A DNA stretch of 64,000 nucleotides from the NCBI GenBank assembly GCA_012932295.1, contig JAAONU010000002.1:33257485-33321484 (forward strand). The letters are read 5' to 3'. Shown in pieces: positions 12,712 through 24,234 of the stretch (positions are counted from its first letter, which is position 1; the number at the start of each line of letters is the position of its first letter). The notes below the pieces were generated by a model that had not been told where the DNA came from, made no database searches, and saw nothing but the letters and a program-made list of their open reading frames with translations. A program made the position numbers and the translations under genes. The stretch is from Cyclina sinensis (taxonomy: Eukaryota; Mollusca; Bivalvia; Venerida; Veneridae).

Positions 12712-12895
12712 TTTGAATATTACAAGAACTACAGATGTAAATGCAGATAAGGAAGCCTTGCAGTTTGTGACAAGAAGATTTTTAAAGTTTTTTGCTATAT
12801 ACCTATATGTAAAACATGTGACCCCTTGGGGGGACCAGTTTTGACCCAGGGGCCATGATTTGAACAATCTTGGTAGAGGTCTACTAGACAATGCT
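12712..12895 (+). repeat. single unit of the ~187-bp repeat
   Basis: It contains 'tgacaagaagatttttaaag', 'ttgacccaggggccatgatt' and 'ggtagaggtctactagacaa', all matching units of the array at 14230-15000. It stands alone, without the element ends. Confidence 0.75.
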
Positions 12896-12899
12896 CACT

Positions 12900-13711
12900 A
12901 GATGATTACTAGATTAGCAGTAAAAGTTACTACGTCAGCAATATTCCCGTTCCCATTCCACCGAGGAATGCAAGACAAATACTTTTCGCACTAAACAAAG
13001 AGAACAAATGATGCAGAATAATCTCATATTATGGATATCGTACGTGGTTAATTCACTTTTTGTCATTTTGGGTGGAGTTTTGAAATGTGATTTAGGTCTC
13101 GCATAACAAAAATGATGACGGACGGAGCTATTCTGTAGAAGAGAATCTCAAATGGCCAACTAAATAGTTTAAGTATTTTCGAGAGATAGTCTAGTGATGT
13201 TTTTTAACATTAATTGTGAAAGGCAATCATGAATAATCTCCATCTATAAGTCATGACGATATTTTTCATGTCAAGTTAATTCGAAATCTTTCTAACCACA
13301 ATAGAGCCATACCCCAGACAATAACTAACTTTACTGCTATAAAATTGTAAGAAATGCAAGAAATTCAGATAAATGCCTTGCCAATTGCCAGTTAAATTTT
13401 AAATGACTTGTAACACAGCGTACGGTGCCAATTTATAAGCGTATGCTGATATAGATTTTCTAAAGTTTTAGCTCGTTTAGGTGCTGTAGGGATGAATATT
13501 GCGCTTTGAAAAGGAGGCATTATCTTAAATAACATACAGAGGAGATAACTATTGACGCCTGGTTTAATCGCCATGACGATTATTTCGCTTATACGCAACG
13601 TTTGACAAAATACGAAAGCTTGCCAGAAGCAACTAGAAGTGTTTTATTCGTACTGTTTAGAGGAAAAAAACTTAATATTGCTACAAACCACACATTAAAT
13701 ATATTATAGTT
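12900..13711. other. no recognised feature
   Basis: Intergenic AT-rich DNA. The ORFs here are short and have no recognisable motif. Confidence 0.45.
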
Positions 13712-13799
13712 CAAGAGGGCCAATGACCCTAGAGCGCTCACCTGGGTACAAAGATGAAAGAAATTTTTATGAATGTAATGATGCATATCACAGAAATCG

Positions 13800-14160
13800 A
13801 CCAATGCAATTTCATTGCCATGGCTCCAAAACAAAAAGTAGGTCAGTCGGTCAAAATAAAGGTCATGAGACGACATTTTTGAAATCTGAGCGAAAAGCTG
13901 TACACACAGTCCAAATTTCACTGCCGTAGCTTTAAAACAAAAAGTAGGTCAGTAGGTCAAAAATATAGGTCATGCTATGACGTTTTTGAAATCGGAACAA
14001 AAAACGGTGCAGATGGTCCAAATTTCATTCCTGTAGCTAAAAAAAAAACAACAAAAAAGTAGGTCATAGGTCAAAAATATAGGTCAAGGAATAATGTTTT
14101 TGAAATCATCTTTCAAACTGTACATGGTCCAAATTTTATTGCCATAACGAAAAACTTAAA
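13800..14160 (+). repeat. ~117-bp tandem array inside the Helitron-like element
   Basis: About three units, each with 'aaacaaaaagtaggtcagt', 'gtcaaaaatataggtcat', 'tttttgaaatc' and 'tccaaatttcattgcc' type blocks. Confidence 0.75.
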
Positions 14161-14229
14161 AAATGAGAAAACAAAATTTTGGGCGGGGAGGGGGAGTGAC
14201 CCCCAGGGGAGGGGGTGCGACCCCACTGT

Positions 14230-15000
14230 GGTCACAGTGCATACTACATAATATCTAGGCTCGAAGCCTTGCTAGACAATGCTCAACACCAAATATCTAA
14301 GCTCCATGTCTTGTTGTTTCTTACAAGAAGATTTTCAAAGTTTTCCCTATACAACTCTATGAAAATAAGGTAAGCCCCGGGAGCGGTCAGTTCTAGCCCC
14401 AGGGTCATAATTTGAACAATCTTTGTAGAGGTCCACTGGATGATGCCTCATACCAAATATCTAAGCTCCAGGCCTTGCAGTTTCTGACAAGAAGATTTTT
14501 AAAGAATTTCCTATATAACTCTATGTAAAACATGTGACCCTTGGGCGAAGCCAATTTTGACCCAAGGGCCATGATTTGAACAGTCATGGTAGAGGTCTAC
14601 AAGATAATGCTAAACACCAAATACCTAAGCTCCAGGCCTTGTTGCTTCTGACAAGAAGATTTTAAAGTTTTTTCCTATATAACTCTATGTAAAAAATGTG
14701 ACCACTGGGGCGGGGCCAGTTTTGACCCAGGGGCCATGATTTGAACAATCTTTGTAGAGGTCTACTAGACAATGCTGCATACAAAATATCTAACCTCAAT
14801 GTGTTGTGGTTTCTGACAAGAAGATTTTTGAATTTTTCCCTTTGTAACTCTATTTAAAATCAAGTGACCCCCAGGGCGGGGCCAGTTCTGACCCAAGGGT
14901 CATAATTTGAACAATCTTGGTAGAGGTCCACTAGGTGATGCCTCATACCAAATATCTAAGCTCCAGGCCTTGTGGTTTTTGAGAATAAGATTTTTCTTTT
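14230..15000 (+). repeat. ~187-bp tandem array inside the Helitron-like element
   Basis: About four units. Each has 'atatctaagctccaggcctt', 'tgacaagaagatttt', 'atataactctatgtaaaa', 'gggcggggccagttttgacc' and 'atgatttgaacaatcttggt'. Units are alike enough to look recent. The same unit is found decayed at 7490-8255 and 29780-30960, and single at 12712-12895. Confidence 0.85.
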
Positions 15001-15193
15001 TTTTTCTTTTGGTTGCCATGGCAACCAGAGTTCTGCATGGAATTGAATTCTTTGAACAACTTTGGAAGAACTTCTTGCAAGGAACATCCCATGCAAGTTT
15101 CATTTAATTTGGCCCAGTGGTTTCAGAGGAGGTGTCGTTTGAATGAAATTGTTGACGCATCACGACGCACACCAGACATTTGGGTACGACAAA

Positions 15194-15225
15194 AGCTCAC
15201 TCTGGCACTTTGTGCCAGGTGAGCT
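15194..15225. terminator. 3' terminal hairpin of the Helitron-like element
   Basis: Outer stem AGCTCAC/GTGAGCT (15194-15200 with 15219-15225), one-base bulge T at 15201, inner stem CTGGCAC/GTGCCAG (15202-15208 with 15212-15218), loop TTT. Helitrons carry such a hairpin as the replication terminator; this is a transposon end, not a transcription terminator. Confidence 0.7.
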
Positions 15226-15227
15226 AA

Positions 15228-16050
15228 TAAAACCACACCCCAAAAAAATGTTTACTCATTCTGTTATTATTATGAAAGAAAGGAAAAATATTATCATATT
15301 AAATGATGAAAGAAATGTGTGTGATATTAAAAACAGTGAAAAAGTCATATCAGGAAAAAACAGTAAGAAAACACAGCCTCTCTAAACAGTCAAGAAATAG
15401 AGAGGAAAAGAGGGCTTATTTTATATACTGATCAATTTATTACACCACAAACAATTGATGAAAATAAGAATCCGTGGGGTTACTGCCTTGGAACGGTCAG
15501 AGGCAAAAAAATGCCACTGGGGAGTTAAACCAGGTTCTAGGGCTTTCCAACCTCACACTTGCCCCAACATGTTCTCTAAAGAACAAACAACTACAAAATG
15601 TCTTGGTAATTGAAATCTAATCCATCCATAAACTCGACATTTTTGCATGCAAAAGCACACAAACATATAAAACATAAAACTTGTAGAGCGAAATGGTATA
15701 TATTCAATGACTTTACTGAGACCATGGTACTTGGAGTCAAATCAACAAGATCACGATAGCAGAAATAATAAACCCCAGCCACCGTCGTGCGCTTAGAGTG
15801 AATCAATGATAATATGCATGTGTGCAAGCCAAATCGTGCAAAGTAAATGTAGACCATTGCTAAATTTCCATTTCTTGTTTTCATTTAAAACAACTATGCA
15901 ATATCTTTACAGGCGGGAGTTCAGTGTAATAAAGACAATCCCACATACTTACATTTGTTACCATGCCTTTCTGTAGTTGCAAAAGATTGTAAGACAAAAG
16001 GTGCTCACTTCATCTTTGACGATCATAATATTTTTGATGAAAATCTTTTT
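15228..16050. other. no recognised gene
   Basis: Intergenic. A 97-codon minus-strand ORF (15591-15884) has no motif I recognise. Bases 15470-15580 are more G+C-rich than the surroundings and may be a repeat fragment, not identified. Confidence 0.4.
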
Positions 16051-16054
16051 AAAC

Positions 16055-16385
16055 TAGAGACGTGTCCATAGCACACGAATGCCCCCACATTCCGCTGTAT
16101 TGTCAAAAAATATGTACAATTAAAGGTGCGCATAAACATTGTCGTTAACATTAAGGAGTCTAAAATGCTATTTTTTACTTAATCAGGGGGCTTTACTCTG
16201 CCGATCTCCAATAAAATTTGCGTTAAAATACCCAGGTGCTTCAGTTCACATACTGACAACTATTCTTCGAAAGTGTCATGGTTCTAGCAGTTATACGCGA
16301 CACAAACTGGTCTACGTTCGGACAGCGTGACAAGTAGACGGACGGACAAGGGAAAATCTATATGGCGATATGGTTATGCACCGTG
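16055..16385 (+). mobile_element. decayed copy of the 'gtgtccatag...atgcccccac' element
   Basis: The 5' end 'gtgtccatagcacacgaatg' plus 'cccccac' matches the fresh copy at 43169-43588, and 'gacggacggacaag' near 16330 matches its 3' part. The 3' hairpin is destroyed. The ORF at 16139-16330 is a by-product. Confidence 0.65.
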
Positions 16386-17879
16386 TAACTGGCTATTTTG
16401 AATGCCAAGTCATAAAGATCTAAGCTTAATCCATTTTAAAAGCAAACACATTAATCAAATAAAAAAGCTTCTATCATTTGTTTTTGAAGACCTTCTCAAA
16501 GCTACATTTTAATAATCTCGCCAACTGTTACCATCTTCCATGGAGAGGTACAAAAATGGTGTCGTTTAAATCAAATTATCAAATGTGTGCTGCAAAATGG
16601 CCCCCGTAAATTGGTTGTATCTGAAAACATAAACAGAAAAATTAATAGTGACATCAGTTCGTAATTCTTGTATTTATCTTGTCTAAGTTTCTATGTCTCC
16701 CTAGCAACAAACATCTTCGATGATATCTTCGAAAATGTTTATTCATTTATCTATTCCCCTTTTCTAATTCAAGCGTATAGTTACATTTGCTTTTGCTGGA
16801 AGAATACCTTCGTTTTAAAGGGAAAATATTATGAAAATGTGCTTTGCATTGCAAAACAACAGATTTAAAACAAAAAACCTTACTTACAGACTGCAAAGAT
16901 TTCAAGCTTAATCAAACTAATAAAATTTAGCCAGTATTTCATTTGAAATAAAATCCGAATTGAATGTTTATTGTCCCACGCGCTCCATTAATCCAGAAGA
17001 TACGAATGCAAAAAATAATAAGCTTGTTTTATAAAAAAAATGAGAAGATTTAATGAAAGAATTGTTCGACAATGTCCACGCAATGAAAGGCTGTTATATT
17101 TTACATTACGTTGTTTTCGTATTGATTTGTTTTTTCATTAACGCGAACAGGACTTAATACATTTGGTGAGAAATCTGAATCAGAATACCTGGGAGCATTG
17201 TCATTCGTTTGTTGTTTGTATACATCTGTTGCTAATTTTCTGACAAGATAGTGTCCTTTAAGAGCTATATAAACGAAATAGCAATCAAGTTGTGAAATCA
17301 TATGTATTGATCATGCTATCCTAAATGCGTTTCTTTAATATTTCATGCACATGTTACTTATATTTTCTATTGTTTGGTGTTTAATTTAAGATTTTATCAT
17401 TTAATATCAATAACATCTGCTAGTAAAATCCACATCATGTCACTTTCTAACGACTAATGAAGACTCTTCCTACTCTTGATGAAACTTATCAAAGTTAAGA
17501 TCTTATATTACGCCGTTTGTTGATAAAGATTTTCCTTTTCAAAACTACTTTGCAAATAATTACTTTTCATACGATAAATCTGAAACACGATTTAAAGTTC
17601 ATTTCAACATTTCACGTTCTTATTCTGTGTACAACATTTCCAATTCATCTATTGCAAACCTGGACAGCCACAGATATTTCTTTGAAAAAACAGTAATCTG
17701 AACGGCTAGATTCTTATATTCTTTCGACTCATTCTTTATCATACCTATTAATCGGGTGTGCGATTTCCCTTTGCTCTTGTTACCTATGATTCGGTAGGTT
17801 TATATCATTCTGAAGCTGTTTTGTTATTAAATAATTTAAATTCTCTAGCAATAAGATACGTAAATATAATCATATATAA
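16386..17879. other. no recognised feature
   Basis: AT-rich intergenic DNA. No coding exon, RNA gene or clear repeat is seen. Confidence 0.45.
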
Positions 17880-19060
17880 GTAAGCATCTCGTCATAACAG
17901 AACTGTCTTAGCCCATCTGGGTTGAGCATTGTTATTCAGTTGGCAATATGCTCGAATCTCTAATTACTTTCAAAACGATAGTTGGTATATCGTACTGTAG
18001 TACGATATAAATACATGTACAAATTTCTTTAGGAATATGATAAAGTTTATACATAAATGTACAAGAAGTTAGCTTAACATTCATAACAGTCATAACAGTA
18101 CTGTCTTTATCAAGCTGGACTGACCTGGTAACTTGGTAAATTGATAATTTGCTCGAATCCTAATCTACCTTCCAAAAGGTAGTTGGTTACTTAAATTTTA
18201 GTAAGATATAAATTCTATAATTATAGCAATATGATAAAGATTAAATATTGACGTACATTTAGTTAGCATCTCAATAAAACAGTACTGTCTCCGCACTCTA
18301 GGTTGCTCAGGCAATATAACAAGTTCATACATTAACTTACACCAATATAGGATCCCAATATGACAGTACTGTCTTCACTCCGCTGTGTTGATCTGGTAAC
18401 TCGATTGTTAATTCGCTCAACTCCCCAACTAGCATTTAGAAGGTAGTTTGCAGTTCGAACTGTAGTCAAACATAAATACTAATTATTTAAGCAATATGAA
18501 TAAGCTTTTATACATAAACGTACCAGAAGTAAGAACCACAGTATCACAGTACTATCTTCACCCCGCTGGTTTGATCAGGTAATTCATAGAAATTGGCCAA
18601 AACTACCTTTCACAAGATTGTTAGTATTTCGAACTTTACCGTAATATTAGAGCTAATTTGTTTAGCAATCTGAACACATTTATATATACAAAAACCTACA
18701 TTTAGTTTAGCATCTCGACTTTAGTTCAAATTGAGCAAATTTCAAACTGAGTAACCTGATCAACAAAGCAAAGGTAGAACTGCTACTTCATTGGCATGTA
18801 TGCATTGATTTCTTACTAAAGGTATCAACCACCTTCTGGAAGGCAGTTGGGGATTCGAGCAGATTACCATCTGAGGAGAATGATCAACACAGCGGGGCGA
18901 AGACAGTACTGTCATGTGGAGATGCTAACTTCATATACGTTAATGTTTAAACTTCATATTGCTAAAGAAATTAGCTGTAATGTTGTACTTCGTTTCGAAT
19001 AACCAATTACCTTCTTGAGTGCATTTGAGGTTTCGAATAACCAACTGCCAACTACCAATC
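17880..19060. mobile_element. element of ~185-bp direct units with inverted partner at its right end
   Basis: Direct units carry 'acagtactgtcttcac', 'ggtaactNggttggtaat', 'gctcgaatc' and 'ccttccagaaggtagttgg' type blocks, at about 17897, 18096, 18280, 18363 and 18545. At 18830-18980 the same blocks occur reversed (accttctggaaggcagttgg, ggggcgaagacagtactgtc, then 'catattgctaaagaaatt'). This arrangement suggests a non-autonomous DNA element with tandem terminal arrays. Confidence 0.6.
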
Positions 19061-21010
19061 AGCTTTACATTCATACTAAATACATCGTAGCATTTATTAG
19101 AGACTTTATCTTAGCATTTACTGGCTATAGTTCAATGAAATTCCATCAACTGAGCATCAAAGGAAGGAGATGTACGAGGTTGTTTTCTTATGTAATGTAA
19201 TCGACCTTATTTTTCCTTTGTATCAGGTTGAAAAAAGAGAAAATTGTACTATTGCCCGTTACACAGGCTATTCACAGACACCAAAATCATTTATCTAGAT
19301 GAAATATAACGATCTCATTTCAGGTTGTTTCCAAGTCTAGTCAGAGACACAAAAGCAAACATACTAAGGAAAAGGTAAGAAAAAGACGCTGTAAAAATTT
19401 GGGGTTATGCGGCTTTTTCGCCCTTTCTAGCACCGCGTAACTTTTTTTTCTTACCTGCTAGAAAATACAGTCCTCGACAGTGAATGCAAAGTAGATATAA
19501 CTCCAACAATGAAAATGCTTTTTAAAATAGGAAGAACGCTTGAAACTTGGTATAGTTAACAAAGGGAATTACTTTGACGATGAAATAAACAATATCAGTA
19601 TTCAGTAATTATAAAAGATTCAGAAGACCCGATCATATTACATCTTAAAACATCCTTTAATTTCAAACTTGGTCATATTTATTTTCAGAGAGTAATAGGC
19701 CCTAATTTCTTGTTACATATAGTTTACAATGTCACTTTTTGTTAATGGTTCTTTGCAAACCATTGTCCGAAAGTCAGTACAAGAAATTTGTCATTTCAGT
19801 GTGAAGTTCACATTTTAACATTTTTGTTTAAAGGTATCGTTTAATATATTCTAATTCATCTTCTTTTTGCGGTTTAGGAAGGACTTTGGAAACACAGTGA
19901 TATTCTCTTTGAAGTCTTATAGACAATTTATGTCAACCAGAATGAAACAGACGTTAAGTGTCACAATCTGTTACAAAGCCTGCTGAGTCCGTGCATGTGC
20001 ATTTATGACATGCGTAATACAAATAGGTATATATATATCTTTAAAACTCACATTCTGCACATCATTATAAGACAATTTAATTTCAAAGAAAATTTAATTC
20101 GCATATATTTCAGAAAACAACAGCAAAAATTTGGAAATGTGGAACGTCTACAGTCTGTCATTGGTGAGTTCTTATTTCATAACTGTTACGTCTTCACCCT
20201 ATTTTCAAAAAATTCCACTGGCTGTTTTCTAAATTCGTTTTGAAACAATGTATTGACAAAATGTTTTTTTTTCTTGGCGATCACTTTACTGAAAGTTTAG
20301 AACAAAAATGACGATAAGCTTATACACTTATTCAATTTACAGTGTCTGAGTTTTAAGCATTACCACTGACTTATTTTGAATGGTTATAATAGAAGTAAGG
20401 GACTGTGTAAGGAAATTGATAAAAAGGCTTCAATTTTCAGTGTGTGCACTCAAAAATAGCTGAATCCGAATTTATATGCATCAATAAACTAGCAGGATTC
20501 AGGTATTACAGAAAATGGTTGGCTTAAATGTTCAAAACTTCTTTACCTATACCTGTTTGCATATTAAGTTGTTTTTGGATGCAACATATAAATGGATATG
20601 GTATAAGAATACATTTACCGTCATAAAACAATTAAGCGGCTAGAAAGAAATAGTCACTTACAATATAATATTCTAACTTTCGCCATTTTATTTATATCAA
20701 GTTTATATTAGAAACAAATTAAAGCGTAAAAAAGTAAGGTCGTGCTGGCTCGCGAGTCCAAAAAATGCCTTTTGGACACTTATATTAAGCACATCGCTAG
20801 CTAGCTTGAAAATTAAGCCACTAGATGCAGGTCTTCTATACATACAATGACAATATAAAAATCTCATGTGTATGTTTTCTGAATAGTGATCATAAAGTCA
20901 ACGCTTTGTCCGTCAAGTCTTTCAAGACATTGTTAGATAAAAAAAATGAAACATCGTGTATGAGTAAGTCTAGTAAAGAAATGCAGTTCACAAGAAACAG
21001 AACTCGCAAA
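19061..21010. other. no firmly supported gene
   Basis: Splice-like signals occur (for example 'atatatttcag' near 20110, then about 50 bp, then gtgagt near 20163), but the putative exon shows no known domain and I could not chain exons. Confidence 0.35.
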
Positions 21011-21012
21011 TT

Positions 21013-21212
21013 TCTTACGAACATGAAAGTCCGTAAAAGAAAGATGCAATTCATCTTAAAATACACAACACAGAGCGGGATTCAGACTCCGATCTTCCGC
21101 GTGACACGCCAACGCTCTAACCACTGAGCGAAAGAATCGATTCCTTTACGCAGTTGTCAGAGGTTGTATTTAAAAAATTATTGGAAGGTGTGCACTAAAC
21201 CGTAACAAATTT
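21013..21212 (-). mobile_element. tRNA-Asp-like SINE, copy 1 (truncated)
   Basis: Read on the minus strand, it has an A box (TCGCTCAGTGG, 21121-21131) and 'gtgtcacgcggaagatcgga' followed by a B-box-like 'gtctgaatcccgc', as in tRNA-Asp. It shares with copy 2 about 75 bp on the far side of the tRNA-like head, so the two copies come from a local duplication. The ORF on the + strand here (20825-21127) is a by-product. Confidence 0.7.
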
Positions 21213-21319
21213 CCTATTGAGAAAGTCATCATTTATGATAACGAATGGTGTTGTTTTTATTTTAGATCAATGGATCAGACAGAAAGCTTGAAATATGTTT
21301 TTAATTGATTTTTATAACT

Positions 21320-21560
21320 AAATCCAGGTGAGGTATATCCCGGACGAGGCCCCATCTTACGAACATGAAAGTCCGTAACAGACAGGTGCAATGCATCTAA
21401 GAATACATAACCCAGAGCGGGATTCGAACTCCGATCTCCAGCGTGACACGCCAACGCTCTAACCACTGAGCCAAAGAATCGATTCCCTGACGCAGTTTTC
21501 ACAGGTTGTATTTTAACAATTATCGGAAGGTGTGCACTAGACCTTAACAATAAATAACTT
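21320..21560 (-). mobile_element. tRNA-Asp-like SINE, copy 2
   Basis: The minus strand has A box TGGCTCAGTGG (21463-21473), then 'gcgtgtcacgctggagatcg', then B box 'gttcgaatccc' (near 21420-21431), closely following tRNA-Asp from the D arm to the T arm. The body continues to 'gatggggcctcgtccgggat' near 21335. The 91-codon ORF at 21275-21550, with GSVVRALACHAGDRSSNPA, is the SINE read through, not a protein. Confidence 0.75.
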
Positions 21561-23284
21561 TTAGAGTTTAATTGTCATATGTTAATTCGCATAGCTCAAA
21601 CAAATAAAATTATATGTACTTTTGAATCAGCCATGGTAGTCTTGATGGGAGCATCAATCCCATGTTTTTGCTGCGTTTTTCGAAATGTGTTACTATTTTC
21701 GGTGTTGTTTATGCAATAGTTGAAACGGCTTTGAACATCAGAGGAGAGTCTGTTGTCTTATAGGTTATAGTGATCTTGGCTGTCATGTGGCAAATGACTG
21801 AAGGAGGCTGTGGGGGAGGAGGTGGTCCTAAACCTTGTACACTGAATTCAGATGTAAGAAAAATATTTACGATATTTTAACTTATAAGGAAATTATTATT
21901 GGATTAGATTACATGGCGTTGTTGTGTTTGACACCTCTAAACAACCGACAAAAACAAAAATGTACAACAGAGTTTCGATGTTTTTATAAAAAACATTTGC
22001 AACATCGTATTAATTTAAGACGTCGATACTTTTTTGAAAAAAAAAACTTCTTTGTCAAACCGCCTTTTAAACATATTCTATAACAATGTTAAATTTTTAT
22101 GCACCATTCTAGATAAAATCATTTTTAACGATAAAGTCATTTAACACGCAAGCGTTCCCTATATTTCATTTTGGTAAACGCGTTTACAATGATATTTTTT
22201 TTGACGAAAACTTACCACTTCATAACGAAATATTAATGTTTTTTCTTATTTTGAAAAGAATGTCTATCATTTTTTTTAACGAATAATGAAATCGTGATAA
22301 CGAAAAAAATTACACTATTAAAAATACGATACATTTTTGAAATTGTTTAATTTATTTTATTAAATTTCGTATATATGATGTGCATTTCGTTAAAAGAATC
22401 CATGTGTCATTAACGAGAAAAACACGCTTCGTAATATCAAAATAATTGTTTTTTTAGTCAAGCAAGATTACAGTGCTCGAAGAGTCACTTCTTTGATGTT
22501 CCTATGCAAATATCTGCAGACGAAAAAATATTTGTCAGTGTTTAACGGACATAGTTATTTGTTATAATGAATGTTTAAACAATGCAAAAAATGTCAAAAG
22601 TGTAAAACATTAGTAGTAAACACATAGCAGCCTTTAATGACTTAATTTACAAGGCAAATGTTCATTTTTATATGATACCGTCCAACAATATTGTTAAAAG
22701 ATCTTCCTTGTACAATTTAGCTGAAAGTAAATCTGTCAGTAAAGAACTGTCGTCGTATTATCATTTGAATAAAATGCTAAACTTACTTAATAAACTTACT
22801 TTATAGAAAATCTGTTTCAAAGAACGTCAATCCGGAGATCGATCAGATTTTTTTTATCAAACTGGATATTACTTGAAATAGAAATGCTAAGTAGTTCAAA
22901 ATCGATTTGAATGAAAACATAAATAGGTTAACTGTCGGGCTAAAAGCTAAAGGATTTTTTTCTCTTTTGTTTAGTCCTGCGCAAGCTTTTTATTTATTTT
23001 TTACATCTATTATTTTATTTATTTATTTTGTTTTATTTCATACTCTATACATGCTATAAACTGATGATAATAATAATAGTAATGACAAATCGTAAGCCGC
23101 CTGTACTTTTTATGTGATTATTTAAATCCAAGTAAGCAAATAACAAATAATTATAAGCAGTAAAACAACCTCTGTTATATACAACAATTAATAAATAAAT
23201 GAGCCTTGACAAGTATACACAAATATACACAAATTCAACTGGAACAAAAATGCAATCTTCATGCACGAAATTAAGAGAAAAATA

Positions 23285-23380
23285 TTTTGTCAAACATCAG
23301 TAAACCTACATAGGGGTTTCCGTATATATAAATGCATACGATACGAGAACTGTCAAAGACAATGCAACTATTAATTTTGT
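23285..23380 (+). promoter_or_regulatory. candidate promoter and first mini-exon of lectin gene 2
   Basis: TATATATAAA at 23333-23342 lies in a block shared with lectin unit 1. About 30 bp downstream is ATG (23362) followed by five codons reading M-Q-L-L-I and then a strong donor (gtaagt, 23379). The resulting exon end (phase 2) does not match the phase-0 start of the exon at 24235, so either another small exon lies between or this is not the start. Treat it as a candidate transcription start region only. Confidence 0.3.
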
Positions 23381-24234
23381 AAGTTTATTGTCATCTACAA
23401 CAGATTAATTTCTGACTGAAAACACATACCACATAATGCTGAAAGTAGACAAATAATTGATAACGTTTCCCTCAGCTTCAATAAAATAAATATATTATGT
23501 TCGAGTCTAAACAATTATACTCTGTTTAAACTCAAGCCTAACAAAAATCTAAAGAAGAATTGTAAAGACGAGTGTTAAGTCATGCCTTATAATTTTCAAT
23601 TATATTTGCCAACAAATTTCAATTTGAAATAAGTCGTACTGCATATTGCATCTATTCATTTACTAAGATTTGATATTTGATAGTTACTGATAATTTATTA
23701 ATTATCATAATTACCTTTTTAGCATCTACTTTTATTGCCAGAAAAGTTATGAAAGATACTTTAATGATGAAAGCTCCCATGTCCACAATTTGTGACAATG
23801 GGGATTAATTGAGATAGATAATCTGTTTGCCCAATAACCAATGTCGTCAATCACTAGTGGCTCAGAATTGCCACGACCTGTGTCACAAACAAATAGGTTT
23901 AAATCTTAATTCTGGATTTTTATCTATTTCAAGGCAATGGAATAGATTGATAGGTAAAAAAATCAAATGTTGGGTTTGACATATACGTAGAAACAAATAA
24001 TCTTAAGTAACTCTAAGTTTTTTTACAGATCGACATGAGACTGAACTTGATCAGATTAGATATACTCATGTGCGTTCTCTTAAATCAAATAAACGAGGAA
24101 TAAATAATTGGCTAAAAAAGTCATTGATTACAGATATGGTACAATCTACAAAATCATACAGTGAAATGTATCATAAAATGAAAATCATACGTCAAACACA
24201 AAACAAGATTTAACGGTTGCTTGTATTTTGTCAG

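Larger units (their letters stand above)
13712..15227 (+). mobile_element. Helitron/Helentron-like non-autonomous element with two internal tandem arrays
   Basis: The left end begins 'aagagggccaatgaccct' (a weak hairpin), then GCTCACCTGG. The right end has the inverted match CCAGGTGAGC, an almost perfect hairpin at 15194-15225 and a terminal CTAA (15224-15227) followed by T, as at Helitron 3' ends. Inside are two different tandem arrays: about 117-bp units (13800-14160, 'aaagtaggtcagtaggtcaa') and about 187-bp units (14230-15000). No transposase or RepHel coding is present. This plan fits the pearl/HINE type of elements in bivalves (family knowledge; class assignment inferred). Confidence 0.7.

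Noticed and set aside
20110..20165. Coding exon between 'atatatttcag' and gtgagt
   Set aside because: Splice-like signals only; about 50 bp with no recognisable protein and no partner exons.
21420..21475. Functional tRNA-Asp gene (minus strand)
   Set aside because: No closing acceptor stem; the sequence continues into a SINE body and a near copy lies 340 bp away.
21275..21550. 91-codon ORF with GSVVRALACHAGDRSSNPA
   Set aside because: It is the tRNA-Asp-like SINE read through on the minus strand, not a protein.
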